DNA of 64,000 nucleotides from Nocardiopsis quinghaiensis (GTDB taxonomy: Bacteria > Actinomycetota > Actinomycetes > Streptosporangiales > Streptosporangiaceae). Below, piece by piece: positions 41,775 through 51,301 of this stretch. The DNA lies in contig NZ_VWVU01000003.1 in NCBI RefSeq assembly GCF_008638365.1, positions 310,001-374,000 on the forward strand, written 5' to 3'. A program made the position numbers and the translations under genes. Below the pieces are notes generated by a model that saw nothing but the letters and a program-made list of their open reading frames with translations, was not told the DNA's origin and made no database searches. The first letter of the stretch is position 1, and every line of letters begins with the position of its first letter.

Positions 41775-42404
41775 TCAGGCCGTGTGGGTGTCCTCCTCGC
41801 GCGCGGTCGGGGCGGGGCGCAGGTGGTCCAGCCCGTGTGGCGCGACCGGGTAGGGGCGCTCGTCGGGCAGCAGCCGGGCGGCGGCCTCCGACTCCCCGGC
41901 CTGGACCAGGGTGTGGATCCGGTGCGTGAGGGGGGTGACGTCGGTGATGGAGACGATCGACTCGTCGGCGTAGCGGCGCGAGGCCTCACCCGCCAGCCCC
42001 AGCTGCAGGGAGCGGTGCTCCAGCGGTCTCAGGTGCAGGTCGCGTTCGGGGTCCCACTGCACGCGTGCGGGGTTCTCGCGCAGTTGGCGCTTCCACGCCT
42101 GGCGGTCGGCGTGCACGTTCGCCGTGAAGTGCGACAGGCAGGCGTTGCGCAGCGCCCACTCGAACCCCGCGCGGGTGATCTCGACGGCAAGAATCGTCTC
42201 CTGGTCCTTCTTGAGCCCCCACCCGCAGCGGTACGCCATCCACAAAAAAGAGGGCTTGATCCAGGTCATGCGCCCGCGCTTCCATGCGGAGGGGAAGCGG
42301 CCGTCGCGGGCGGCGGGCACGCCGATGGACGGGCTGTAGGCCTGGTAGACGGTGACCGTGGCGTCGGTGTGGCGTGCGCGGATCTGGTGTCGGGGGATGT
42401 CCAT
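41775..42404 (-). CDS. DUF4291-family protein
   Basis: 209 aa from the ATG at 42404 (MDIPRHQIRARHTDATVTVY); the upstream extension of the frame is not family-like. The conserved DUF4291 blocks are visible: YQAYSPSIGVPAARDGRF, RMTWIKPSFLWMAYRCGWG and VQWDPERDLHLRPLEHRSLQ. No biochemical function is established for the family, which is widespread in actinobacteria and eukaryotes. The C-terminal 50 residues contain TPLTHRIHTLVQAGESEAAA and appear complete. Confidence 0.88.
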   Translation of the reverse strand: MDIPRHQIRARHTDATVTVYQAYSPSIGVPAARDGRFPSAWKRGRMTWIKPSFLWMAYRCGWGLKKDQETILAVEITRAGFEWALRNACLSHFTANVHADRQAWKRQLRENPARVQWDPERDLHLRPLEHRSLQLGLAGEASRRYADESIVSITDVTPLTHRIHTLVQAGESEAAARLLPDERPYPVAPHGLDHLRPAPTAREEDTHTA

Positions 42405-42462
42405 GGGGCTCAGCGTGCTGGCCGGGACCCGGCCGCGGCAAACGGTTTTTCCGCCTCGGCGG

Positions 42463-44481
42463 TCAGTGCCCGTGGGCGGGTACGGCGGCCTTGAGGAGCA
42501 TCTCCTCGTACTCCTCCCGCGGATCGGAGTCCAGCACGATGGCCCCGCCCGCACCGATACTCAGCTCGCCCTCGGCCAGCACGGCGGTGCGGATGACGAT
42601 GTTCAGGTCGGCGGTGCCGGAGGAGGACACATAGCCCAGCGCGCCGGAGTAGATTCCGCGTGCGGAGGGCTCCAGCCGGTCCAGGATCTCCATGGTGCGT
42701 TCCTTGGGGGCTCCGGTCATCGACCCGCCGGGGAAGCAGGCGCGCACCGCGTCCATGGCCGACACCTGCGGACTCAGCCTGCCGCGCACGGTGGAGACGA
42801 GCTGGTGCACGGTGGCGTAGGACTCGGTGTACATGAACGCGGGCACCCCGACGCTGCCCACCTCGCACACACGTCCCAGGTCGTTGCGCAGCAGGTCGAC
42901 GATCATGAGGTTCTCGGCGCGGGTCTTGGCGCCGGTGCGCAGCTCCTCGGCGGTGCGCGCGTCGATGGCCGGGTCCGGGTGGCGGGGTGCGGTGCCCTTG
43001 ATGGGGCGGCTCTCGGCGTTGCGTTCGGCGTCCACGCGCAGGAACCGCTCGGGTGAGGCGCTGAGCACGCTCGTCGCTCCCAGGCGCAGCAGGGCGGCGT
43101 AGGGCGCGGGGCTGGCGGCGCGCATACGACGGTAGGCGTCCAGGTCGCCGCCGGTGTGGGGCAGGCGCAGCCGGTTGGTCAGGCAGATCTCGTAGCTCTC
43201 CCCGGCCGTGAGCTGGGCCAGGCACTCCTTGACGTCGGCGACGTAGTCCTCGCGCGGGCGTTCCAGCAGGGGGGCCAGGTCGGTGGCCGGCGCGGGAGGG
43301 GCGGGCGGGTCCAGGGGCGGCAGGTCGGTGAGGGCGGCCAGGGTCTCCTCCAGCCAGGCGTCGCCGTCGGGGAGGCCGTCGGCGCACACCGCGTAGGTGC
43401 GGTTCCGGTGGTGGTCCACGGCCACGAACCGGTCGCAGCGCAGCCACACGGCGTCGGGATGGGTCGAGGTGTGCGCGTTGGCGGCGCCGCAGTCGGCCTT
43501 GAGTTCGTAGCCGAGGTAGCCGACGTAGCCTCCGGTGAAGTCGAAGGGCAGTCCGGAGGGCGAGGGGTGGGGGACGCGGCGGTCCAGGGCGTCGAAGATA
43601 CTGCCGGGCTCGGTGTGCTCGGTGCCGTCCGCGGCGTGCACGCGGACGGGGCCGCCGACCCGGTAGGTGAGCACCTCGCCGGTGGCGGTGCCCAGGAAGG
43701 AGAAGCGGGCGGGGCCCTCGGGGCGGGAGCTGTCCAGCCAGAACGCGTACTCGGCGTCGCCGTACAGGTGGGCGAAGGCGGCCTCGGTGTCCACGGCCAG
43801 GGGGAGTTCGCGTGTGCGGGGGGCGGGGTCTTCGCGCGCTTGGGCGGGGCGTTGCCGAAAGGGCCGGGCCTGAGCCGGGGGAGGGTTGCGACCCGCCGTG
43901 ATGTGCGGGCGGGCCAGGTCCAGGAAGTTGGCGACCGTCTGCGCGCCGAACTCGCTGGCCACCGACTCGGGGTGGAACTGCACTCCCCAGCGGGGCAGGG
44001 CGCGGTGTTCCAGTCCCATGACCACGCCGTCCTCTGACCATGCGGTCGCGGTCAGCGGTTCGGGCAGGGGGTCGGCGACGGCCAGGGAGTGGTAGCGCAC
44101 GGCGGTGAAGTCCTGTGGCAGGCCCGCGAACAGGCCCGACCCGGTGTGTCGGATCCGGGTCAGGTGGCCGTGGCGGGGCTGGGGGGCCGAGACCACGTCC
44201 GCCCCGGCCAGGTGGGCGATGGCCTGGTGGCCCAGGCACACGCCCAGGACCGGCAGGCGGGTGTGGTTCAGGAGTTGGGGGGCGCGGCCCAGGTCGCGCG
44301 GGTGCTGGGGACGGCCCGGTCCGGGTGAGAGGACCACGGCGTCCGCGTCGGCCGGGTCGCGGGCGTCCCAGCGGGGGTCGTCGTTGGTGAGCACCTCGGG
44401 GGTCTGCCCCAGGACGCGCGCCAGGAGCTGGAAGAGGTTGTACGTATACGAGTCGTGGTTGTCCACGAGGAGGACACGCAT
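42463..44481 (-). CDS. pabAB: Aminodeoxychorismate synthase, fused PabA-PabB
   Basis: 672 aa from the ATG at 44481 (AAGGGG upstream). The N-terminal 195 residues are a class I glutamine amidotransferase: DNHDSYTYNLFQ, nucleophile Cys in LGVCLGHQAIAH, and His/Glu in GVQFHPESVASEFG. A Pro/Arg linker leads to the chorismate-binding component (about 235-670). Its PIKGTAPR motif carries the Lys diagnostic of aminodeoxychorismate synthase rather than anthranilate synthase; GGSMTGAPKERTMEILDRLE and GAGGAIVLDSDP follow. It makes 4-amino-4-deoxychorismate for folate or pABA-derived metabolites. Fused enzymes are often tied to antibiotic pathways, but none is visible here; a lyase (PabC) is absent from the window. 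Confidence 0.93.
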   Translation of the reverse strand: MRVLLVDNHDSYTYNLFQLLARVLGQTPEVLTNDDPRWDARDPADADAVVLSPGPGRPQHPRDLGRAPQLLNHTRLPVLGVCLGHQAIAHLAGADVVSAPQPRHGHLTRIRHTGSGLFAGLPQDFTAVRYHSLAVADPLPEPLTATAWSEDGVVMGLEHRALPRWGVQFHPESVASEFGAQTVANFLDLARPHITAGRNPPPAQARPFRQRPAQAREDPAPRTRELPLAVDTEAAFAHLYGDAEYAFWLDSSRPEGPARFSFLGTATGEVLTYRVGGPVRVHAADGTEHTEPGSIFDALDRRVPHPSPSGLPFDFTGGYVGYLGYELKADCGAANAHTSTHPDAVWLRCDRFVAVDHHRNRTYAVCADGLPDGDAWLEETLAALTDLPPLDPPAPPAPATDLAPLLERPREDYVADVKECLAQLTAGESYEICLTNRLRLPHTGGDLDAYRRMRAASPAPYAALLRLGATSVLSASPERFLRVDAERNAESRPIKGTAPRHPDPAIDARTAEELRTGAKTRAENLMIVDLLRNDLGRVCEVGSVGVPAFMYTESYATVHQLVSTVRGRLSPQVSAMDAVRACFPGGSMTGAPKERTMEILDRLEPSARGIYSGALGYVSSSGTADLNIVIRTAVLAEGELSIGAGGAIVLDSDPREEYEEMLLKAAVPAHGH

Positions 44482-44627
44482 CCTGCCCCTTTCGTCCGGA
44501 TCGCGGCACTCCAGGTTACGGCGGTCCGGACGAGGGCGGTGGTCCACAGAAGCGAAGTGCCTCTGGGGAAGGATCCCCGAGCGGGGTACACAGGGAAGTA
44601 AGAACGGTTTCCTCGTGAGGAGTGGAG

Positions 44628-44876
44628 ATGACCTACATGATGGCCACGCTCGTGATCCTCATCATGGTGGCGTTGGGTGTCTTCTTCGTCGTCACGGTCG
44701 CGTCCGTGGCGGGTACGGCCGGTGAGAGGCGTGCTCGTCCGGGGCGGAGTCCCTCCCCCGCCGCGCCCGGACAGCAGGCCCTGGACGCGGCGGAGGAGGA
44801 GTTGCGGTTCAGATACGCGCGGGGCGAGATCGACCGGGAGGAGTTCCTCCAGAGGAAGATCGACCTGGAGCGCTGA
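44628..44876 (+). CDS. Small membrane protein with SHOCT domain
   Basis: 82 aa from the ATG at 44628, preceded by GAGGAGTGGAG. One membrane helix (MMATLVILIMVALGVFFVVT) is followed by a Pro/Arg linker and a C-terminal SHOCT motif (EEELRFRYARGEIDREEFLQ). SHOCT segments are short oligomerisation modules at protein ends; no catalytic role is known. It stands divergent from pabAB and convergent with the sugar porter gene, four bases from its stop. Confidence 0.82.
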   Translation: MTYMMATLVILIMVALGVFFVVTVASVAGTAGERRARPGRSPSPAAPGQQALDAAEEELRFRYARGEIDREEFLQRKIDLER

Positions 44877-44880
44877 GCCC

Positions 44881-46308
44881 TCAGCCCTGCATCTCCTCCA
44901 GGGTCTTGCCCTTGGTCTCCTTGACGAATCTCAGCACGAAGAAGAACGACACCAGCGCGAAGAACGCGTACATCGTGTACGTGCCGCTCAGGCTCCAGTC
45001 GCGCAGGCTGGGGAAGCTCACGGTGATCAGCCAGTTGGTGAGCCACTGGGTCGCGGTGGCCACGGCCATCGCGGCGGCACGGATGCGCAGCGGGAACATC
45101 TCCCCCAGCAGCACCCACACGACCACACCCCACGACAGCGCGAAGAAGAGCACGAACAGGCTGGCCGCGGTCAGTGCCACCGCACCCCACTCGAACGGCA
45201 GCGACACCTCCTCGCCCCGCACCACCGCGTGGCTGAAGGCGTAGGCGGCCAGTGCCAGCGAAACCGTCATTCCGGCCGAACCCACCAGCAGCAGCGGTTT
45301 GCGGCCGACCCGGTCCACCAGCAGGATCGCCACGAACGTACCCACGATGTTCACGATGGAGGTGAACAGGCTCAACAGCAGGGAGTTGGTCTCGGCCACG
45401 CCCACCGACTGCCACAGCGAAGCGGAGTAGTAGAAGATGACGTTGATACCGACCAGCTGTTGGAAGGCCGAGATGGCCATACCGATCCACACGATCGGCA
45501 GCAGACCGTAGCGGCCGGTCAGGTCGCTCAGCTTCGGTTTGACCTCCGAGCCCAGCGCCTCACGGATCTCTCCGATGCGCTGATCCACCCGGTCGGGGCC
45601 TCCGCCCTCCACCTCGGCGAGGATGCGACGGGCCCGGGGCACCTGTCCTACACGGACCAGGTAGCGGGGAGACTCGGGGATGAGCAGGCTCAGCCCCACG
45701 TAGATCATGGCGGGCAGGACCTCGATGCCCAGCATCCACTGCCAGCCCTGGACCGGTCCCAGCATGTTGCTCGCGCTGCCGTCGGCCATCTGGGCGATAG
45801 CGAAGTTGACCAGCTGTGAGGTGGCGATGCCCAGAACGATCGCCAGCTGCTGCAGTGACGCCAGCCGACCGCGGTAGGCGGCCGGTGACACCTCGGCGAT
45901 GTAGGTCGGGGCGATGACCGAGGCCAGGCCGATGGCGACACCGCCCAGGACCCGCCAGGCGGTCAGGTCCCAGATCCCGAACGGAAGCGCCGAGCCGATG
46001 GCGCTGACCGCGAACAGCACACCGGCGACCTGCATGGTGCGGATACGGCCGACCCGGTCGGCCAGGGCCCCCGCTGTCGCGGCACCCACCACACAGCCAA
46101 GGAGCGCTGAGGCGACCGTGAAGCCGAGCGTGGCCGGTCCCACGCCGAAGCGCTCCTGGATGGCCGGTACCGCGCCGTTGATGACGGAACTGTCATAACC
46201 GAACAGGAAACCGCCCATCGCCGCGGCGGCGGCGATCATCGTCACGTGGACGATGTTGGCCTCGCCTTCGGGGACTCTCCCGTACCCGGTCTCTCTGGCT
46301 CCGCTCAC
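44881..46308 (-). CDS. Sugar porter family MFS transporter
   Basis: 475 aa from a GTG at 46308 with GGAAGG upstream; the open frame continues further but without similarity. Twelve membrane segments with classical sugar-porter signatures: GGFLFGYDSSVINGAVPAIQ, DRVGRIRTMQ, PESPRYLVRVGQ, QQLVGINVIFYYS, DRVGRKPLLLVGS and the terminal FVKETKGKTLEEMQ. Probably proton-coupled monosaccharide or polyol uptake. Upstream lies an inverted repeat GCCAAA (46395-46400) / TTTGGC (46413-46418) and an ACAAC-A-GTTGT dyad (46331-46341), possible operators of a sugar-responsive repressor not present in the window. Confidence 0.93.
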   Translation of the reverse strand: MSGARETGYGRVPEGEANIVHVTMIAAAAAMGGFLFGYDSSVINGAVPAIQERFGVGPATLGFTVASALLGCVVGAATAGALADRVGRIRTMQVAGVLFAVSAIGSALPFGIWDLTAWRVLGGVAIGLASVIAPTYIAEVSPAAYRGRLASLQQLAIVLGIATSQLVNFAIAQMADGSASNMLGPVQGWQWMLGIEVLPAMIYVGLSLLIPESPRYLVRVGQVPRARRILAEVEGGGPDRVDQRIGEIREALGSEVKPKLSDLTGRYGLLPIVWIGMAISAFQQLVGINVIFYYSASLWQSVGVAETNSLLLSLFTSIVNIVGTFVAILLVDRVGRKPLLLVGSAGMTVSLALAAYAFSHAVVRGEEVSLPFEWGAVALTAASLFVLFFALSWGVVVWVLLGEMFPLRIRAAAMAVATATQWLTNWLITVSFPSLRDWSLSGTYTMYAFFALVSFFFVLRFVKETKGKTLEEMQG

Positions 46309-46546
46309 ATTCGCTTCCTTCCCCCGTGGCACAACAGTTGTCGCCCCAGGGTGACCACGCCGGCAGCGAAGCGTCACGGACAAAACGCCCATAGGCCAAA
46401 AGATGTCCAGTGTTTGGCACACAACCTGTATTGGTCACGGCCGACACGTGGTGGTCACGACACCGCCGGAGTCCTCATCCGAACGGGCCCGGGCGCGTAC
46501 GATCTGGACGACGCCACTCCTGGGCCCCCGATGAAGAGGTGACCTC

Positions 46547-47158
46547 TTGACCGTGCTCTTCGACCTGTTCGGTGTGCTGGCATGCCACCAGTCCGAGGAG
46601 GGCAAGGACCGTCTGGTCCACGTCGCGGGCGCACCCGCCCCGGCCTTCTGGGAGGCGTACTGGGCGAGGCGCCCCTCATACGACCGAGCGGACGTGAGCG
46701 CCTCCGAGTACTGGCACCGTGTGGGCGAGGACCTGGGCGTGCGCTTCGACGGCCACCGGATCGCCGGGCTGGTCGAGGCCGACATCGCCAGCTGGAACGC
46801 CGTCGACGACACCATGGTCGCCCTGGTCGAGGAACTCGCGGCCTCGGGCCGACGGATCGGGCTGCTGTCCAACATCCCCGAGGAGCTGGCTCTGCACTAC
46901 GAGGAGCACCATCCCTGGCTCCGCGGCTTCCACGTGCGTGCCTTCTCCTGCCGGATCGGCCACGTCAAGCCCGAACCGGAGGCCTACCGGTGGTGTCAGG
47001 ATGCGTTGCGGACCGAACCGGAACGCGTCCTCTTCGTCGACGACCGTCAGGAGAACGTGCGGGGCGCCCGGGAGACGGGCATGCGCGCACACCTGTTCAC
47101 CACCGCCGACCGGCTGAGGGAGGACCTCGCCCGCTGGGACGCCGCCGCCTCGGCCTGA
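46547..47158 (+). CDS. HAD-superfamily hydrolase
   Basis: 203 aa from a TTG at 46547, chosen because AAGAGGTGA precedes it. HAD motif I is VLFDLFGVL; its second Asp is replaced by Phe (D-L-F instead of D-x-D), as in some haloacid dehalogenase-like members. Motif II is LLSNIPEE, motif III Lys in GHVKPEPEAYRW, and motif IV VLFVDDRQENVRGARETGM. Cytosolic; phosphatase versus dehalogenase activity cannot be separated by sequence. Single gene. Confidence 0.85.
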   Translation: MTVLFDLFGVLACHQSEEGKDRLVHVAGAPAPAFWEAYWARRPSYDRADVSASEYWHRVGEDLGVRFDGHRIAGLVEADIASWNAVDDTMVALVEELAASGRRIGLLSNIPEELALHYEEHHPWLRGFHVRAFSCRIGHVKPEPEAYRWCQDALRTEPERVLFVDDRQENVRGARETGMRAHLFTTADRLREDLARWDAAASA

Positions 47159-47340
47159 GCCGGCGTCTCCGGCAGATCCGCCGCCGGCCCACTCCGCTCC
47201 TCCACGCGGAGCCTTGACCGTCACGCTTGGTACCGGGGTGCCACCGGAACGCAAACAGCCGTCCCGCACAAGACTTCTCCTGCGTTTTTGGCTTCTTCCG
47301 CGGCTGCGCCGTCCCCGCCCCGGGACCCAGGATCGTCTCC

Positions 47341-48402
47341 GTGACCACATTCCCTTCCCTGGCCGAGAAGGCCCTTCGCCGTGAGACGCCCACCCGCGAC
47401 GAACTCCTCGGGGTTCTGCGCAGCTCCGACGACGCCCTGATGGACCTGGTCGCCGCCGCCTTCCAGGTCCGGCTGCGCTACTTCGAGCGCCGCGTCAAGC
47501 TCAACTACCTCGTGAACATCAAGAGCGGCCTGTGCCCGGAGGACTGCTTCTACTGCTCCCAGCGCCTGGGATCCGAGGCCGAGATCGTCAAGTACACCTG
47601 GCTCAAACCCGACCAGACCCGCGAGGCCGTCTCCCACGGGGTGAGGGCGGGTGCCGCCCGGGTCTGCCTGGTGGCCAGCGGGCGCGGACCCACCGACCGC
47701 GACGTGGAGCGCCTCGTCCCCGCCGTCGAGGGCATCAAGGCCGAGCACCCGGGCGTGGAGGTGTGCGCCTGCCTGGGCCTGCTCTCCGAGGGCCAGGCCG
47801 ACCGGCTGCACGAGGCCGGGGCCGACGCCTACAACCACAACCTCAACACCTCGAAGGAGCGCTACGCCGACATCTGCACCACCCACGAGTTCGCCGACAG
47901 GGTGGACACCGTGGCCAGGGCCAAGCACGCCGGGCTCTCCCCCTGCTCCGGACTGATCACGGGGATGGGAGAGAGCGACGACGACCTGGTGGACGCCCTG
48001 TTCGCGCTGCGCGAGCTGGAACCGGACTCGGTGCCGGTCAACTTCCTCATGCCCTTCGAGGGAACTCCGCTGGAGGGCACCTGGGAACTGACCCCGCAGC
48101 GGTGCCTACGTGTCCTGGCCGCCACCCGGTTCGTCTTCCCCGACGTGGAGGTCCGTCTGGCCGGAGGCCGGGAGATCCACCTGCGCTCCCTGCAGCCGCT
48201 GGCGCTGCACATCGTCAACTCGCTCTTCCTGGGGGACTACCTCACCAGCGAGGGCCAGGAGGGCAGGGCCGACCTGGAGATGATCGCCGACGCCGGGTTC
48301 ACCGTGCAGGGCGCGGGAGAGCCCACCCTGCCCAGTCGGCGTCACGGCCTGCTCAGGACCCGTCGGCGCGGCGCCGGAACCGCTCTTCCGCCCAACGCCT
48401 GA
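47341..48402 (+). CDS. bioB: Biotin synthase
   Basis: 353 aa from a GTG at 47341 ([15 protein letters not shown]). The radical-SAM cluster motif is [10 protein letters not shown], followed by the BioB-specific [20 protein letters not shown] and the [2Fe-2S]-site Arg context ([20 protein letters not shown]), ending near [14 protein letters not shown]. It inserts sulfur into dethiobiotin to form biotin. No other biotin genes (bioA, bioD, bioF) are in the window, so the pathway is split. The C-terminal 30 residues are Arg-rich and beyond the family core. Confidence 0.94.
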   Translation: MTTFPSLAEKALRRETPTRDELLGVLRSSDDALMDLVAAAFQVRLRYFERRVKLNYLVNIKSGLCPEDCFYCSQRLGSEAEIVKYTWLKPDQTREAVSHGVRAGAARVCLVASGRGPTDRDVERLVPAVEGIKAEHPGVEVCACLGLLSEGQADRLHEAGADAYNHNLNTSKERYADICTTHEFADRVDTVARAKHAGLSPCSGLITGMGESDDDLVDALFALRELEPDSVPVNFLMPFEGTPLEGTWELTPQRCLRVLAATRFVFPDVEVRLAGGREIHLRSLQPLALHIVNSLFLGDYLTSEGQEGRADLEMIADAGFTVQGAGEPTLPSRRHGLLRTRRRGAGTALPPNA

Positions 48403-48430
48403 CGCCGACACGGTCCGGGACCCCTCTGCC

Positions 48431-48730
48431 TCAGGGGCGCGGGACGGGCTGCTCGTTGCCGTACCAGAGGGGGACCTGCTGGTGGTTCTGCGCCGCCTCG
48501 GCGGCCAGCACGTCCTCCTGGCGGTCTCGCACGCACTTGGCCAGGGTGAAGGTGGAGGTGATGACGTAGAGCAGGCCCATGCCCAGGAAGGCACGGATCC
48601 ACAGGTCGACGGGGAGATAGACGATCCCCGCGCCCACCCCGGCCGCCGAGGCCCCGAAGGACAGGACGGACTGGAGGAAGAACTGCGGGGTGGAGCGGGG
48701 CTGGGGAGTGTAGGTGTTCATGGCGTCCAT
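48431..48730 (-). CDS. YiaA/YiaB-family two-helix membrane protein
   Basis: 99 aa from the ATG at 48730; the ATG at 48721 is equally possible. Two membrane helices (FFLQSVLSFGASAAGVGAGI and LWIRAFLGMGLLYVITSTFT) and the YiaAB hallmark YLPVDLWIRAF, then LAKCVRDRQED. Function of the family is unknown. It converges on bioB, 28 bp from its stop. Confidence 0.85.
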   Translation of the reverse strand: MDAMNTYTPQPRSTPQFFLQSVLSFGASAAGVGAGIVYLPVDLWIRAFLGMGLLYVITSTFTLAKCVRDRQEDVLAAEAAQNHQQVPLWYGNEQPVPRP

Positions 48731-48791
48731 GCTGCCGGTCGCCCCGGTCCCGCGCCTGAGTACGGCTACTCACCGTCCTCGGTGCGCCCTC

Positions 48792-49970
48792 TCAGCGTTG
48801 TGCCTCGCCCTCGGCCAGGGCCACGTTCCCCCGTACTTCGGCGACATCCTCGTCGGCGGGGGCAACCGTCCGGTCGGGGCGGAAGGGGGACAGGTCCACT
48901 CCGGGGTCCTCCCCCATCGCCAACCGGGCCGCGACCAGCCCCTGGAAGGGGCCGAAGGTCAGTCCTTCGCCGCCCAGCCCGGTCGCCACCACAACGCCGG
49001 GCAGCCGTTCCACGGGCCCCAGCAGTTGTCTGCCGTCGTGTGTGCCCGGCCGGAGGCCCACGCGCGTCTCCGCCACCGTGGCCTCGTCCAGGCCGGGCAG
49101 CACCTCCAGCGCGGTGGAGAGGTTGTGTAGCAGGCTTGAGGCCGTCACCCGCCGGTCGAACCCGGCCTCCGGTTCCAGCGTGCCACTGGTGACCACCCGG
49201 TCCGGGCCGAACGCCGACGCGAAGTACCCGCGCTCGCCGAAGCGCACCACCGGCCAGGCCCTGGTGTCCCGCCCGGGCAGCGCGAAGTGCGTCGTCTGCC
49301 CGCGGACCGGTCGCACGGGCAGGTCCACACCGGTGACCGCGAGCAGTCCGGCCGACCACGCGCCCGCCGCCACGACGACCATGGGCGCCTCCAGGTCCTC
49401 GGTGCCCACCCGCACGCCCGTCACGCGGTGACCGTTCCACAGCAGGCGGGTCTCGCCCTTGAAGTAGCGCAGGCCCCGCTCCTCCGCGGCGTTGAACAGG
49501 GCGGACCGTGCCACCGGAGCGTTCAGCCGGGCCATTCCCTGCACGAACACCCCGCCGTAGGACGCGGGTACCAGGGGGAACCGCTCGCGCGGCTCACCTG
49601 GGCCCAGCCGCTCCACCCGACCCATCGTGGTGAACTCCGGACGCTCGGACAGGGTGCGCATCAGCTCGAACCCGGCGTCGTCCCCCTCCAGGTCCACGGA
49701 CATGCCTCCGACCACCTCGTAGCCGGTGGTCTGCCCGTCCTGGGCCAGTTCGGCCATCAGTCGCGGATAGTGCTCGGCCGCGCGGGCCTTGAAGTCCCAC
49801 ACCGGCCCGGTATCCCAGGGGAACGGCCACGGGTAGACGACCCCCAGTCCGGCGGCCGTGGCCTGTCCCGGGTGCGCGGCGTCCACCAGCGCGGTGGACA
49901 CGCCCTTCTTGGCCAGGTGGAACGCCGCGCTCGTCCCCACGATCCCGCCACCGACAACGATCACGTCCAT
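48792..49970 (-). CDS. FAD-dependent amino-acid oxidase-like oxidoreductase (DAO family)
   Basis: 392 aa from the ATG at 49970. The FAD-binding motif VVGGGIVGTSAAFHLAKKG opens the protein. The DAO core includes ARLNAPVARSALFNAAEERG, VVVAAGAWSAGLL and the C-terminal GVVVATGLGGEGLTFGPFQG. It resembles D-amino acid or sarcosine/glycine oxidases; substrate open. It is divergent from the DDAH gene, 135 bp apart, and the two may share regulation, for example in methylated-amino-acid turnover (inference). Confidence 0.86.
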   Translation of the reverse strand: MDVIVVGGGIVGTSAAFHLAKKGVSTALVDAAHPGQATAAGLGVVYPWPFPWDTGPVWDFKARAAEHYPRLMAELAQDGQTTGYEVVGGMSVDLEGDDAGFELMRTLSERPEFTTMGRVERLGPGEPRERFPLVPASYGGVFVQGMARLNAPVARSALFNAAEERGLRYFKGETRLLWNGHRVTGVRVGTEDLEAPMVVVAAGAWSAGLLAVTGVDLPVRPVRGQTTHFALPGRDTRAWPVVRFGERGYFASAFGPDRVVTSGTLEPEAGFDRRVTASSLLHNLSTALEVLPGLDEATVAETRVGLRPGTHDGRQLLGPVERLPGVVVATGLGGEGLTFGPFQGLVAARLAMGEDPGVDLSPFRPDRTVAPADEDVAEVRGNVALAEGEAQR

Positions 49971-50105
49971 GGGGTTCACTCTGCCCCTCGGGCCGTTCAC
50001 GGACAAGCCGGACGGCCCGCGTGCCGCACCCGGGAAACGGGTACGGGTGCGCGATAGGTTGTGCTCTCCCGAAATCCCCGCAGCCAGACCCTGGAGGACG
50101 TGTAC

Positions 50106-50897
50106 GTGGACGGATACACCTACTACGGGGTCGCCCTGATGCGCCGCCCCAGCCCTGACCTGGCCCGGGGCCTCGTCACCCACATCCCCCGCGCGACGGT
50201 GGACCCGGTCCTGGCCGCACGCCAGTACACGATCTACCAGGAGGCCGTCGCCTCGGCCGGGTGGCGGGTGTGCGAGGTCGACGCGGCGCCCGCGCACCCG
50301 GACTCGGTGTTCGTGGAGGACACCGTGGTGGTGTGCGGAGACCTGGCGGTCCTGACCCGCCCCGGCGCCGAGGCCCGCCGCGGTGAGGTGGAGGGGGTCG
50401 AGCCGGTGGTGCGCGCGCTCGGACTGCGGGTGGCGCGCATCGAGGCGCCCGCGACCCTGGACGGTGGTGACGTGCTCCAGGTGGGCTCCACCGTCTACGT
50501 GGGGGTGGGCGGGCGCACCAACGCCGAGGGCGCCGCCCAGCTCGAACAGCTGCTCAAACCGTTGGGCAGGGAGGTCGAGCGTGTGGGGATGGGCGCGGCG
50601 CTGCACCTGAAGTCGGCGGTGACCGCGCTGCCGGACGGATCGCTCGTGGGTCTGCCCGACCTGGTGGAGACCGACGTCCTGCCGCCGGTGCGCCGCGCCG
50701 TCGAGGAGCCGGGCGCGCACGTGCTGCCGCTGGGCGGGCACGACGTCCTGGTCAGCGCGGCGGCGCACGAGACCATCCACCAGCTGACCGCCGACCGCTG
50801 GCGGGTGCTGCCGGTGGACATCTCCGAGTTCGAGAAGCTGGAGGCGTGCGTGACCTGTCTGAGTGTCCTGGTTGCGGACCAGGGCGCCGGTGCCTGA
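50106..50897 (+). CDS. Dimethylarginine dimethylaminohydrolase (DDAH)
   Basis: 263 aa from a GTG at 50106, eight bases after GGAGG; an earlier GTG at 50100 is too close to it. Amidinotransferase-superfamily motifs: LMRRPSPDLARGLVTHI, substrate-binding FVEDTVVV, LDGGDVLQVGSTVYVG, catalytic His in AALHLKSAVTAL, and the catalytic Cys region EACVTCLSVLVAD at the end. It converts methylated arginines (or arginine-like compounds) to citrulline plus amine. Divergent from the FAD oxidase gene. Confidence 0.9.
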   Translation: MDGYTYYGVALMRRPSPDLARGLVTHIPRATVDPVLAARQYTIYQEAVASAGWRVCEVDAAPAHPDSVFVEDTVVVCGDLAVLTRPGAEARRGEVEGVEPVVRALGLRVARIEAPATLDGGDVLQVGSTVYVGVGGRTNAEGAAQLEQLLKPLGREVERVGMGAALHLKSAVTALPDGSLVGLPDLVETDVLPPVRRAVEEPGAHVLPLGGHDVLVSAAAHETIHQLTADRWRVLPVDISEFEKLEACVTCLSVLVADQGAGA

Positions 50898-50904
50898 GAC
50901 CCCG

Positions 50905-51301
50905 TCAGAGGGCGGGCCGTACGGCGTCCAGCCGGCCCGTGGCCACCAGCAGCCCGCCGTGACAGGTTCCCGAGCCCGCCGAGGGTTCGGGGGGTGCGGG
51001 CGCCGTGCGGTCGTGGCCGGTCCAGTCGAGCGCGGGGATCGTGCGCCCCGCCCTGGCAGCGAGTCCGGCGGCCGCCCGGCGGGCGTGGTCGGTGATGCGC
51101 TGCGGAGGCGGCCAGATCCCGGCCGAGGCGCGGTCCAGGCGTGCCGTGGCCGTGACACTCAGTGCGTGGGACGGTGCGCCATGCCGTGCCGTCACCCTTC
51201 GCCTCGGCTTCGTCATCGCCCGCGGCGACGTGTCGCGTCACGATCTCCCCGGCGAGGTCGGCCAGCCGGTGCGCGAGGCCCAGGTCCCCGTCGTCCTTCA
51301 T
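50905..51301 (-). pseudogene. Inositol monophosphatase-family remnant
   Basis: The ATG at 51301 overlaps the stop of the upstream permease frame (ATGA). The first 38 codons (LGLAHRLADLAGEIVTRHV, EAEAKGDGT) match an IMPase N-terminus. The reading then jumps to another frame, open from 51216 to the stop at 50905, which matches the middle of the same family (LSVTATARLDRASAGIW, AAAGLAARAGRTIPALDW, TCHGGLLVATGRLDA). The segment with the metal-binding catalytic motifs and the C-terminus are missing. Total about 400 bp against about 800 for an intact gene. It cannot encode an active enzyme. Confidence 0.7.
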
